From JANNNF01 sp040385825 (lineage in GTDB: Bacteria > Pseudomonadota > Alphaproteobacteria > Rhodobacterales > Rhodobacteraceae), in contig JAZKGQ010000025.1 of assembly GCA_040385825.1 (NCBI GenBank), forward strand, positions 1 through 52,246: a DNA stretch of 52,246 nucleotides. Direction: 5' to 3'. Positions 23,908-32,522 of the stretch are shown piece by piece. Each line of letters opens with the position of its first letter. Position 1 is the stretch's first letter. The notes under the pieces are model-generated. The model worked only from the letters and a program-made list of their open reading frames with translations, was not told the DNA's origin and searched no databases. The translations under genes were made by a program, and so were the position numbers.

Positions 23908-25028
23908 GCGCGCACCAGCACGGCAGTCGCGATGGCCGCGATGCCTTCCTCGCGGCCGGTAAAGCCCAGGCCTTCCGATGTGGTCGCCTTGACCGAAACC
24001 CTGTCCACATCCACCCCCATGATCCGCGCAAGTTCTGCTTGCATGTCAACCGCATGCGGCCCGATCTTCGGGCGTTCGCACACCAGCGTCACATCGCAAT
24101 TGGCCAGGGCATAGCCCCGGTCCCGTGCCAGCCCGATGGCATGGGCCAGAAAGATATGGCTGGCCGCCCCCTTCCATTGCGGGTCGCTTGGCGGGAAATG
24201 CCGGCCAATGTCGCCCGCCGCCAGCGCGCCATAGATCGCGTCGGTCAGCGCGTGCATCCCCACATCGGCGTCCGAATGGCCCAGCAACCCCCGGCCATGC
24301 GGCAGCCGCACGCCACAGAGCCAGACATGATCGCCGTCGCAAAAGGCATGCACGTCATAGCCGTTGCCCATCCGCAGATCCATCGCGCGCCCTTTCAGCA
24401 GCCCCTCGGCGCGGGCAAAATCCGGCGCATGGGTCAGTTTCAGATTGTCTTCGTCGCCCTGCACGATTGTAACGTCAAGCCCCGCCTCCCGCGCCACCTG
24501 CACATCATCCAGACTGCCGCCCGGATGGGCACGGTGGGCGGCCAGAATGGCGTCATAGTGAAAGGCCTGCGGGGTCTGCGCGCGGTAGAGCCCGGCACGG
24601 TCCTGCGTGCCGGTCACCTGCCCCCCGTCGCCACGCCACAGGGCATCGGTCACCGCCAGCGCCGGGGCGCAGGCGATGTGATCGTCCAGCCCCGCCAGCA
24701 GGCGGGCGATCAGCGCAGCCGACACCAGCGGCCGCGCGCCGTCATGGATCAGCACGCGGGTCACATCGCTGCCCGCCAGCGAGTCCAGCGCGGCCCGCAC
24801 AGATGCGGCCCGCGTTGCCCCGCCAATCACCACGTCACCGTCAAACCCCAGATCCGCCACCCGTGCGCGGTCGTCGGGATGGATCACCAGCACCCGGCGC
24901 CATCCTGCAAATGCCGCAAGGCTGTGCGCCAGCACCGGCTTGCCTGCCAGGATCTGCCATTGTTTGGGCAGATCGCCCCCTGCACGGGTGCCACGCCCTG
25001 CGGCGACTATGATCGCGGCTGTGGTCAT
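23904..25028 (-). CDS. ispDF: Bifunctional IspD/IspF enzyme
   Basis: The 374-residue fusion carries two steps of the MEP isoprenoid pathway. The N-terminal cytidylyltransferase (IspD) has AAIIVAAGRGTRAGGDLPKQW and HDGARPLVS. The C-terminal IspF (MECDP synthase, from about residue 218) has GNGYDVHAF, metal ligands in LLGHSDADVGMHALTDAI and the late segment SVKATTSEGLGFTGRE. Fused ispDF is characteristic of alphaproteobacteria. The ATG at 25028 directly precedes the nucleotide-binding strand; an ATG 12 codons earlier is possible. It is divergent from dusB. Confidence 0.96.
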   Translation of the reverse strand: MTTAAIIVAAGRGTRAGGDLPKQWQILAGKPVLAHSLAAFAGWRRVLVIHPDDRARVADLGFDGDVVIGGATRAASVRAALDSLAGSDVTRVLIHDGARPLVSAALIARLLAGLDDHIACAPALAVTDALWRGDGGQVTGTQDRAGLYRAQTPQAFHYDAILAAHRAHPGGSLDDVQVAREAGLDVTIVQGDEDNLKLTHAPDFARAEGLLKGRAMDLRMGNGYDVHAFCDGDHVWLCGVRLPHGRGLLGHSDADVGMHALTDAIYGALAAGDIGRHFPPSDPQWKGAASHIFLAHAIGLARDRGYALANCDVTLVCERPKIGPHAVDMQAELARIMGVDVDRVSVKATTSEGLGFTGREEGIAAIATAVLVRA

Positions 25029-25092
25029 GCTGCTGTCATGGGTGGCGGTGTTGACATGGGGCAAGGCTCCGGTTGCGGCCCGGTCTGTCTAC

Positions 25093-25112
25093 GTCACGTC
25101 GCCTTGCGTGAC
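25093..25112. promoter_or_regulatory. Inverted repeat in the ispDF-dusB divergent region
   Basis: GTCACG (25093-25098) and CGTGAC (25107-25112) form a perfect 6-bp inverted repeat in the 219-base region between the ispDF and dusB starts. The remainder is partly AT-rich (GATATTAGCCTAATTATTG at about 25132-25150) and is a likely promoter area for the dusB-ntr genes. Operator function is a guess. Confidence 0.35.
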
Positions 25113-25247
25113 AATCAGGCCAAGGATTGCCGATATTAGCCTAATTATTGTGCAGCGCATGTTTTTCAGTCATTGTATGCCGCTGCGCCCTTGGCCTTGT
25201 CGCAAAGAGGGCGCTACCTCTGAACCTGTCGCACAAGGAATAGGCAT

Positions 25248-26228
25248 TTGACTTTGCGTCTTGGCCCCGGCCTCACCATTGATCCGCCCGTGCTTCTGGC
25301 CCCCCTCGCCGGAATCACCGACCTGCCGTTTCGCCGGCTGGTCGGGTCGTTCGGGGCGGGGCTTGTGGTGTCGGAAATGATCGCGAGCCAGGAGGTGGTG
25401 CAGGCCCACCCCGAGGCCCGTGCGCGCGCCGAACTGGGGCTTGGCGATCAGGCCACATCGGTACAACTGGCCGGGCGCGACCCCTACTGGATGGCCGAGG
25501 CCGCGCGGCTGATGCAGGGGCAGGGGGCGCGGATCATCGACATCAACATGGGGTGCCCGTCCAAGCGGGTGACGACCGGCCTGTGCGGATCGGCGCTGCT
25601 GCGCGACCTCGATCTGGCGCTGACGCTGATCGAGGCGGTGGTGGCGGCGGTGGCGGTGCCGGTCACGCTGAAGACCCGGCTGGGCTGGGATGATGTCACC
25701 CTGAACGCCCCCGAGCTTGCCCGCCGTGCCGAAGGGGCGGGGATCCGGATGATCACCATTCATGGCCGCACCCGCAACCAGTTCTATAAGGGCCGCGCCG
25801 ATTGGGCGGCCATTCGCGCGGTGAAAGAGGCGGTGACGATTCCGGTGATTGCCAACGGCGACATCACCGATGCCGCCACCGCCCGCAGGGCGCTGGAGGC
25901 CAGCGGCGCAGACGGCGTGATGATCGGGCGGGGGGCGCAGGGCGCGCCCTGGCGGCTGGCGGAAATTGCCCATGCCCTCTACGGCGCCCCGGCCCCGGTG
26001 ATCCCCGAAGGCCCGGCGAGGGCTGACATGATTGTGCAGCATTACGAGGCTATGCTGGCCTTCTATGGCCGCGATCTGGGCCTGCGGGTCGCCCGCAAGC
26101 ATCTGGGCTGGTATCTGGAGGAGGCAGGCCTTGACCATGCCCGCGATGCAATTCTGACATCCACCGACCCGGCCATCGTGGCGTCCCTGATCCACAGCGC
26201 CTTTGCTGACATGGAGGTGGCCGCATGA
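25248..26228 (+). CDS. dusB: tRNA-dihydrouridine synthase (DusB/NifR3)
   Basis: The 326-residue flavoenzyme reduces uridine to dihydrouridine in tRNA. Motifs are APLAGITDLPFRRLV at the N terminus, the active-site cysteine in INMGCPSKRV, HGRTRNQFYKG and the phosphate-binding GVMIGRGAQGAPW. In Rhodobacter this gene was named nifR3 and heads the ntrBC operon; the same order is seen here. The start is TTG at 25248, nine bases after AAGGA, because no ATG or GTG lies before the conserved region. It overlaps ntrB by 4 bases (ATGA). Confidence 0.95.
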   Translation: MTLRLGPGLTIDPPVLLAPLAGITDLPFRRLVGSFGAGLVVSEMIASQEVVQAHPEARARAELGLGDQATSVQLAGRDPYWMAEAARLMQGQGARIIDINMGCPSKRVTTGLCGSALLRDLDLALTLIEAVVAAVAVPVTLKTRLGWDDVTLNAPELARRAEGAGIRMITIHGRTRNQFYKGRADWAAIRAVKEAVTIPVIANGDITDAATARRALEASGADGVMIGRGAQGAPWRLAEIAHALYGAPAPVIPEGPARADMIVQHYEAMLAFYGRDLGLRVARKHLGWYLEEAGLDHARDAILTSTDPAIVASLIHSAFADMEVAA

Positions 26229-27328
26229 CGCCGTATCGCGCGCCCTACCCGGTGCCCGGCGTGATCTGGGCCAGCCTGCCGCTGGCGGCGCTGCTGATCG
26301 ATGCCGAGGGCCGGATCGCCGAGGCCAACCCCGCCGCCGAGACATTCATGAACGCCTCGATCCGGTCGATGCGGGGGCAGCCCGCCTTTGACCGGCTGCA
26401 CATCAACGCCGAGATGGACGATGCGCTGGCGCGGGCGCGGGCCAACCAGTCGGCGCTGAACATCAACGATGTCGATGTAACCCCCGGCGACCGTGCCCCG
26501 GTGCAATGCACCATCCATGTCGCCCCCATGCATGACAACCCCGGCATGATCATGCTGCTGATTTCCCCGCGCGAGATTGCAGACCGGCTGGGGCGCAGCA
26601 TGAATGTCAAATCGGCGGCCCGGTCTGCCATCGGCATGGCGGAAATGCTGGCGCATGAGATCAAGAACCCGCTGGCCGGCATTTCCGGCGCGGCCCAGCT
26701 TATTTCCATGAACGCAGGCCCCGAGGACCGCGAGCTGACCGAACTGATCGTGGAAGAAACCCGCCGCATCGTCAAACTGCTGGAACAGGTCGAACAGTTC
26801 GGCAACATCCGCCCGCCGGACCGCAAGCCGGTGAACATCCACGACGCGCTGGACCGCGCACGCAAATCGGCGCTGGTGGGGTTTGCCGCCCATATGACGA
26901 TCGTCGAGGATTACGACCCGTCCTTGCCGCCGACCCATGCCGACATGGATCAGCTGATGCAGGTGTTCCTGAACCTGATCAAGAACGCAGCCGAGGCCAG
27001 CAAGGGCAAACCCGGCACCATCCGGCTGCACACCTTCTATGACCTGTCGCTGCGGCTGCGCCGTGCCGATGGAGCGGCGGCGGCGACCATGCCGCTGCAA
27101 ATCGAAATCATCGACGACGGACCCGGCATTCTGCCCGAAATCGCGGCAGAAATCTTTGAACCCTTCGTGTCGGGCCGTGAAAACGGCACCGGGCTGGGGC
27201 TGGCGCTGGTGTCGAAGATCATCTCTGACCATGAGGGCTGGATTTCGGTCGACAGCGTCCCCGGACGCACCGTTTTCCGTGTCTCGCTGCCCATGGCCCC
27301 CAAGGAAAAACGCAAGGAGCAACGCTGA
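26225..27328 (+). CDS. ntrB: Nitrogen regulation sensor kinase NtrB
   Basis: The 367-residue soluble histidine kinase has an N-terminal PAS domain, the H box with His144 in MLAHEIKNPLAGISGAAQL, an N box in LNLIKNAAEAS and the G boxes DDGPGI and GLGLALV. It phosphorylates or dephosphorylates NtrC depending on PII protein, so it reports nitrogen status. It starts in the dusB stop (ATGA) and its stop touches the ntrC start (TGATG). This makes dusB-ntrB-ntrC one coupled unit. Confidence 0.96.
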   Translation: MTPYRAPYPVPGVIWASLPLAALLIDAEGRIAEANPAAETFMNASIRSMRGQPAFDRLHINAEMDDALARARANQSALNINDVDVTPGDRAPVQCTIHVAPMHDNPGMIMLLISPREIADRLGRSMNVKSAARSAIGMAEMLAHEIKNPLAGISGAAQLISMNAGPEDRELTELIVEETRRIVKLLEQVEQFGNIRPPDRKPVNIHDALDRARKSALVGFAAHMTIVEDYDPSLPPTHADMDQLMQVFLNLIKNAAEASKGKPGTIRLHTFYDLSLRLRRADGAAAATMPLQIEIIDDGPGILPEIAAEIFEPFVSGRENGTGLGLALVSKIISDHEGWISVDSVPGRTVFRVSLPMAPKEKRKEQR

Positions 27329-28692
27329 TGGATGGCACGGTACTGGTCGCAGATGATGACCGCACAATCCGCACGGTGTTGACGCAGGCCCTCACACGGG
27401 CCGGCTGCAAGGTGCATGCGACCAGCAGTCTGATGACGCTGATGCGGTGGGTCGAAGAGGGCAAGGGCGATCTGGTGATCTCGGATGTGATCATGCCCGA
27501 CGGCAACGGGCTGGAGGCGCTTCCCCGCATCGGCAAGCTGCGCCCCGGCCTGCCAGTGATCGTGATTTCGGCGCAGAACACCATCATGACCGCCATTCAG
27601 GCCGCCGAGGCCGAGGCTTTCGATTACCTGCCCAAACCCTTCGATCTGCCCGACCTGATGAAACGGTCCGCCAAGGCGCTGGACCAGAAACGCCGCGCGC
27701 CCAAAGCCGTCACCACCCCGCGCGAGGCGGTGGACGATCTGCCGCTGGTGGGGCGCACGGCGGCGATGCAGGCGCTGTACCGGCTGGTGGCGCGGGTGAT
27801 GAACACCGATCTGTCCGTGCTGATCACCGGCGAATCCGGCACCGGCAAAAGCCTGATCTCGCGCGCCATCCATGATTTTTCCGACCGGCGCACATTGCCC
27901 TTCGTGGTGGCGCAGGCGTCGGACCTTGCGGGGATGGACGGGCCGTCAACCCTGCTGGCTCGCGCCAAGGGCGGTAGCCTCGTGTTTGACGAGGTGGCCG
28001 ATTACGACGACGACGCGCAGGCCCGCGTGGTGCGCATGCTGGACATGCTGGGCGACAACGCGCCGCGCATCATGGCCACGAGCCAGGTCGATCTGGGCGC
28101 GCGGATGGAAGGCGGGGCGTTCCGGTCCGACCTGTTCTACCGGCTTGGCGGCGTCTCCTTGCATGTGCCGTCCCTGCGCGAACGGGTGGATGACATTCCG
28201 CTGCTGGCCGAACATTTCCTTGCGCGGGGCGAACGCGACTTTGGCACCGTGCGCCGGTTGTCGAATGATGCGCGTGATCTGGTGCGCGCTTACAGTTGGC
28301 CCGGCAACGTGCGGCAGTTGGAAAACACCCTGCGCCGCCTGATGGTCACCGCGTCCGAGGCCGAAATCGGCCGGACCGAGGTGGAAGCCGTGCTGGGCAA
28401 CCAGCCCGCGATGGAGCCGCTGAAAGGCGGCGGCGAGGGCGAAAAGCTGACCGCCTCGGTCGCGCGGCATCTGAAGCGCTACTTCGATCTGCATGGCGGC
28501 CAACTGCCCCCGGCCGGCGTCTATCAGCGCATCCTGCGCGAGGTGGAAATGCCGCTGATCGAGATTGCGCTGGATGCCACGGCAGGAAATCAGGCCAAAT
28601 GCGCCGACCTGCTGGGCATCAACCGCAATACTTTGCGCAAGAAGATCACCGAGCTTGATATCCGCGTGACACGGCGCCGCAAACTGATGTAA
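27328..28692 (+). CDS. ntrC: Nitrogen response regulator NtrC lacking GAFTGA
   Basis: The 454-residue regulator has a receiver domain with Asp53 (LVISDVIMPDG) and the lysine in LPKPF, an AAA+ domain with Walker A GESGTGKS (168-175) and Walker B-like VFDEVADY at about 219-226, and a Fis-type DNA-binding helix-turn-helix at the end (CADLLGINRNTLRKKI). The segment between Walker A and Walker B is shortened and has no GAFTGA loop, which sigma-54 activators need. R. capsulatus NtrC has the same lack and works with sigma-70 polymerase. AAGGAG precedes the start. Confidence 0.95.
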   Translation: MDGTVLVADDDRTIRTVLTQALTRAGCKVHATSSLMTLMRWVEEGKGDLVISDVIMPDGNGLEALPRIGKLRPGLPVIVISAQNTIMTAIQAAEAEAFDYLPKPFDLPDLMKRSAKALDQKRRAPKAVTTPREAVDDLPLVGRTAAMQALYRLVARVMNTDLSVLITGESGTGKSLISRAIHDFSDRRTLPFVVAQASDLAGMDGPSTLLARAKGGSLVFDEVADYDDDAQARVVRMLDMLGDNAPRIMATSQVDLGARMEGGAFRSDLFYRLGGVSLHVPSLRERVDDIPLLAEHFLARGERDFGTVRRLSNDARDLVRAYSWPGNVRQLENTLRRLMVTASEAEIGRTEVEAVLGNQPAMEPLKGGGEGEKLTASVARHLKRYFDLHGGQLPPAGVYQRILREVEMPLIEIALDATAGNQAKCADLLGINRNTLRKKITELDIRVTRRRKLM

Positions 28693-28708
28693 AACCGCAA
28701 CATCAAGT

Positions 28709-28734
28709 GTGTTCCCCGGACCGAAGGGGAACAC
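28709..28734 (+). terminator. Perfect hairpin between ntrC and ntrY
   Basis: GTGTTCCCC (28709-28717) and GGGGAACAC (28726-28734) form a 9-bp perfect stem with an 8-base loop, 16 bases after the ntrC stop. No T run follows on either strand, so it may be an attenuator, a processing or stabilising structure, or a factor-dependent end rather than a classical terminator. Confidence 0.55.
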
Positions 28735-28787
28735 GCCGCAAGATGTAGGGGCGATGCGCCCCAAAGCGGGGGCGGTTGGATCGCGCG

Positions 28788-31043
28788 ATGCGCAGCAATA
28801 CCTGGCTGAAACTGATGCGCCTGCGCCGGCAACGGCGGGTGCAGACAGCGATGACGCTTGGGTTGGTCTTTCTGGGGCCGGTGCTGGTTGTCGTGACGAT
28901 TCTGGCACTTGGCCCCTTTGCCATGGGGGCTGGGTCGCCCTATCTGCGGCTGATCCTGCTGGCCGATCTGGTCTATGTGCTGGCAGTGGCGGCGCTGGTG
29001 CTGGCGCGGGTGGTGCGGCTGATTGCCGACCGGCGCAGCCAGTCGGCGGGGTCCGCGCTGCACATGCGGCTGTCGGGTGTCTTTGCCATCATCGCTCTGA
29101 TCCCGACGATTCTGGTCGCGGTCTTTGCCGTGGTCACGGTGAACGTGGGGCTGGAGGGCTGGTTTTCCGACCGGGTGCGGTCGGTGGTGGGCTCGTCTCT
29201 GTCGGCCGCGCAGGCCTATGAGGGCGAACAGCGCGCCGACCTGATCGAGGATGCCACCGCGCTGGCCGCCTTTCTGAACGTGGCCAAGCAGTCGACCTTC
29301 TTTCTGCGCGATGACCAGTTGCGCCCGATCCTGTCGGACGGGCAGGCCGCCATCCAGCGCGGGCTGAAAGAGGCCTATCTGATCAACGGCACCGGCACTC
29401 TGATGACCCGCGGCGAACGGTCCTATCTGTTCGGCTTTGAACAGCCCGCCGCCGAGGATCTGGCCCGCGCCCGCGACGGCAACGGCGCGCCGGTGGTGAT
29501 TCAGGACTGGGCCAACAACGAATTCCGCGCGCTGGTGCATCTGGAGGCCTATGCCGACCGCTATCTTTACGTCAGCCGCGAGGTGGACGGACAGATCCTG
29601 TCGCTGCTGGATGAAACACAGGAAACCGTGCGCCTTTACAATCAGCTGGAGGCCGAACGCGGGCGTCTGCTGTTCAATTTCGGCCTGCTGTATCTGGGCT
29701 TTGCGCTGATCCTCATTCTGGCGGCAATCTGGCTGGGGCTGTGGTTTGCGGAACGCCTGTCCAAGCCCGTGGGGCGGCTGGCGGGGGCGGCGCAGCGGGT
29801 GGGCGGCGGCGATCTGGACGTGCGGGTGCCCGAAGAAGACGGCGATGACGAGATTGCCATGCTGGGCCGCCTGTTCAACCAGATGACCCAACAGCTGAAA
29901 GGCCAGCGCGAGGCCCTGCTGGACGGCCACCGCCAGACCGAACGGCGGCGGCGGCTGTTCGATTCCGTGCTGTCGAACGTGACCGCCGGGGTGATCGGGC
30001 TGAATGCCGAAGGGCGCATCGACTTTATCAACCGGGCGGCGGAAAAGCTGCTGGAACTGCCCGAGGGTCAGGCGGAAATCGGGCTGGATCAGGCGGTGCC
30101 CGAATTCGCGCCGCTGTTCGCGCGGCTGCGCGACAGCGCGGGGTCGGCGGTGCAAGAGGAAATCCGCCTGACGCGGCGGGGCAAGCTGGAAAGCCTGCTG
30201 GTGCGCATGTCGATGCGGCGCACCGATTCCGGGCGGCTGGAAGGCTATGTGGTGGCCTTTGACGATGTGACCGAACTGGTATCGGCGCAACGCTCGGCGG
30301 CCTGGGGCGACGTGGCCCGCCGCATCGCGCATGAGATCAAGAACCCGCTGACCCCGATCGCCCTGTCCGCCGAACGCATCAAGCGCAAATTCCGGGGTCA
30401 GGTGGCCGAACCTGCCGACCTGGACCAATATGCCGATGTGATCATCCGCCAGACCAACGACCTGCGCCGGATCGTGGACGAATTTTCCAAATTCGCCCGG
30501 ATGCCGGAACCCGACCGGCGCGAAAACAACCTGACGCAACTGCTGCGCGATGCTGTGGTGTTGCAGGAAAGCGGCCAGCCGACAGTGCGTTTCAAGGCCG
30601 ACATCCCCTCCGACCCGGTGCTGATGGACATTGACGCCACCATGATTTCACAGGCCTTGACAAACTTGATCAAGAACGCCGGAGAAGCCATTGAAACGCT
30701 TCATGAAAAAGGCGCACCTGTGGGGCATGTCCCCGAAATCCGCATCGCCATGCAGGCCGATGACACCGAGGCCACCATCCGCATCATGGACAACGGCACC
30801 GGCCTGCCGCCAGACCGCGCCCGGCTGTTTGAACCCTATGTCACCACGCGCGAAAAGGGCACGGGTCTGGGCCTGCCCATCGTCAAGAAGATCATCGAGG
30901 AACATGGCGGATCGCTGATCCTGACGGATGCCATTGTTTTTGAAGGAAATACCCATGCGGGAGCGATGGCCGAACTGCGCCTGCCACGCCTTGCAAAGCG
31001 CCGCATGGGCCGCAACATCGGGCCGCAGGGCCAAGGGGGTTAA
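28788..31043 (+). CDS. ntrY: Membrane sensor kinase NtrY
   Basis: The 751-residue kinase has two N-terminal helices, a third at about residues 80-100, a periplasmic/sensor part, a fourth helix (FGLLYLGFALILILAAIWLG) and a HAMP domain (LAGAAQRVGGGDLDVRVPEED). A PAS domain (AGVIGLNAEGRIDFINRAAE), the H box VARRIAHEIKNPLTPIALSA and the ATPase motifs DNGTGLPPDRA and GTGLGLPIV follow. NtrY with NtrX responds to nitrogen or redox conditions in alphaproteobacteria. The ATG at 28788 is chosen over a TTG four codons earlier. ntrX starts 3 bases after the stop. Confidence 0.94.
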   Translation: MRSNTWLKLMRLRRQRRVQTAMTLGLVFLGPVLVVVTILALGPFAMGAGSPYLRLILLADLVYVLAVAALVLARVVRLIADRRSQSAGSALHMRLSGVFAIIALIPTILVAVFAVVTVNVGLEGWFSDRVRSVVGSSLSAAQAYEGEQRADLIEDATALAAFLNVAKQSTFFLRDDQLRPILSDGQAAIQRGLKEAYLINGTGTLMTRGERSYLFGFEQPAAEDLARARDGNGAPVVIQDWANNEFRALVHLEAYADRYLYVSREVDGQILSLLDETQETVRLYNQLEAERGRLLFNFGLLYLGFALILILAAIWLGLWFAERLSKPVGRLAGAAQRVGGGDLDVRVPEEDGDDEIAMLGRLFNQMTQQLKGQREALLDGHRQTERRRRLFDSVLSNVTAGVIGLNAEGRIDFINRAAEKLLELPEGQAEIGLDQAVPEFAPLFARLRDSAGSAVQEEIRLTRRGKLESLLVRMSMRRTDSGRLEGYVVAFDDVTELVSAQRSAAWGDVARRIAHEIKNPLTPIALSAERIKRKFRGQVAEPADLDQYADVIIRQTNDLRRIVDEFSKFARMPEPDRRENNLTQLLRDAVVLQESGQPTVRFKADIPSDPVLMDIDATMISQALTNLIKNAGEAIETLHEKGAPVGHVPEIRIAMQADDTEATIRIMDNGTGLPPDRARLFEPYVTTREKGTGLGLPIVKKIIEEHGGSLILTDAIVFEGNTHAGAMAELRLPRLAKRRMGRNIGPQGQGG

Positions 31044-31046
31044 GCT

Positions 31047-32453
31047 GTGAGCATTCTTATCGTAGACGATGAAAAAGACATCCGCGAACTGATCGGCGAC
31101 ATTCTGAAGGACGAGGGCTATGCCATTCGTCTTGCAGGAAATTCCGACGATTGCATGGCCGAGGTCAATGCCGATCCGCCCGACCTGATGATCCTGGACA
31201 TCTGGCTGAAGGACAGCCGGATGGACGGGATCGACATTCTCAAAACCGTGCGTCGCGACAACCCTGATGTGCCGGTGGTGATCATCTCGGGGCATGGCAA
31301 CATCGAGATCGCGGTGGCGGCGATCAAGCAGGGCGCCTATGACTTTATCGAAAAACCCTTCAATATCGACCAGTTGATGGTCGTTGTTGCCCGCGCGATG
31401 GAAACGTCGCGGCTGCGGCGGGAAAATTCCGACCTGCGCCGCCGCGATGTGACCCAATCCGAGATGATTGGATCAAGCCCGTCCTTCAAGGCCTTGAAAG
31501 TACAGCTTGAAAAGGTCACCAAGTCCAATGGCCGCGTCATGCTGACAGGCCAGCCCGGATCGGGCAAGGAAATGGCCGCGCGGTTCATTCACAGCAATTC
31601 CAACCGGGCCTCGGCCCCGTTCATTTCGGTGTCTTCGGCCACGGTCGAACCCGAGCGGATGGAAGAAGTGCTGTTTGGGCGCGAAACCGCCGAACGCGGA
31701 ATCGAACCCGGCTTGCTGGAACAGGCGCATGGCGGGGTGGTCTATTTCGACGAAGTGGCCGATATGCCCCTGGGAACCCAAGGGAAAATCCTGCGCGTGC
31801 TGACCGAACAGCAGTTCACCCGCGCCGGTGGGTCAGACAAGGTGCGCGTCGATCTGCGGGTGATTTCATCGACCACGCGGGATTTGCGCACCGAGATCGG
31901 CGCAGGCCGCTTTCGGCAGGAACTGTATGACCGTCTGAACGTGGTGCCGATTCCGGTGCCCAGTCTGGAAGAACGCCGCGAGGATATTCCCGAACTGACC
32001 CGGCATTTCGTCGACTGGTTCCACCGCACTCAAGGCCTGCCGGTGCGCAGCCTGTCGACCGAGGCCGAGGCCATGTTGCAGACCATCCAATGGCCCGGAA
32101 ACATCCGGCAATTGCGCAACGTGATCGAACGGGTTCTGATCCTTGGCGAAGCGTCCGGCCCGATCGAACCGCGCGAATTGCCGGGCAATGAACCCAGCTC
32201 GGAAGGCGAGGGCCGCATGATCCTGGGCGGCGCGATGGCCACCCTGCCGCTGCGCGAGGCGCGCGAGCTGTTCGAGCGCGAGTATCTCTTGACCCAGATC
32301 AACCGTTTCGGCGGCAATATCAGCCGCACCGCCAATTTCGTCGGCATGGAACGGTCGGCCCTGCATCGCAAGCTGAAATCGCTTGGCGTGGTGACCACCG
32401 CCAAAAGCGGCGGGCGCACCGCGCATCTGGAGGATGACGAAGAGGACGAATGA
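31047..32453 (+). CDS. ntrX: Response regulator NtrX
   Basis: The 468-residue regulator has a receiver domain with Asp51 (LMILDIWLKDSRMDG), an AAA+ domain with TGQPGSGKEMAARF at about 167-180 and YFDEVADMPLG, and a C-terminal Fis-type helix (ISRTANFVGMERSALHRKL). The sigma-54 contact GAFTGA is absent: the corresponding segment reads EEVLFGRETAERGIEPG, typical of the NtrX family. It starts at GTG three bases after ntrY, with AAGGGGG upstream. It is the partner of NtrY and regulates nitrogen and respiratory genes in relatives. The C-terminal tail is acidic (LEDDEEDE). Confidence 0.94.
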   Translation: MSILIVDDEKDIRELIGDILKDEGYAIRLAGNSDDCMAEVNADPPDLMILDIWLKDSRMDGIDILKTVRRDNPDVPVVIISGHGNIEIAVAAIKQGAYDFIEKPFNIDQLMVVVARAMETSRLRRENSDLRRRDVTQSEMIGSSPSFKALKVQLEKVTKSNGRVMLTGQPGSGKEMAARFIHSNSNRASAPFISVSSATVEPERMEEVLFGRETAERGIEPGLLEQAHGGVVYFDEVADMPLGTQGKILRVLTEQQFTRAGGSDKVRVDLRVISSTTRDLRTEIGAGRFRQELYDRLNVVPIPVPSLEERREDIPELTRHFVDWFHRTQGLPVRSLSTEAEAMLQTIQWPGNIRQLRNVIERVLILGEASGPIEPRELPGNEPSSEGEGRMILGGAMATLPLREARELFEREYLLTQINRFGGNISRTANFVGMERSALHRKLKSLGVVTTAKSGGRTAHLEDDEEDE

Positions 32454-32522
32454 CCCCGCGCGATTGACCTTCCCCCCCCCATCTGCGATGCAACATGCTG
32501 TAACGACGGCGTGAGGCTGGGC

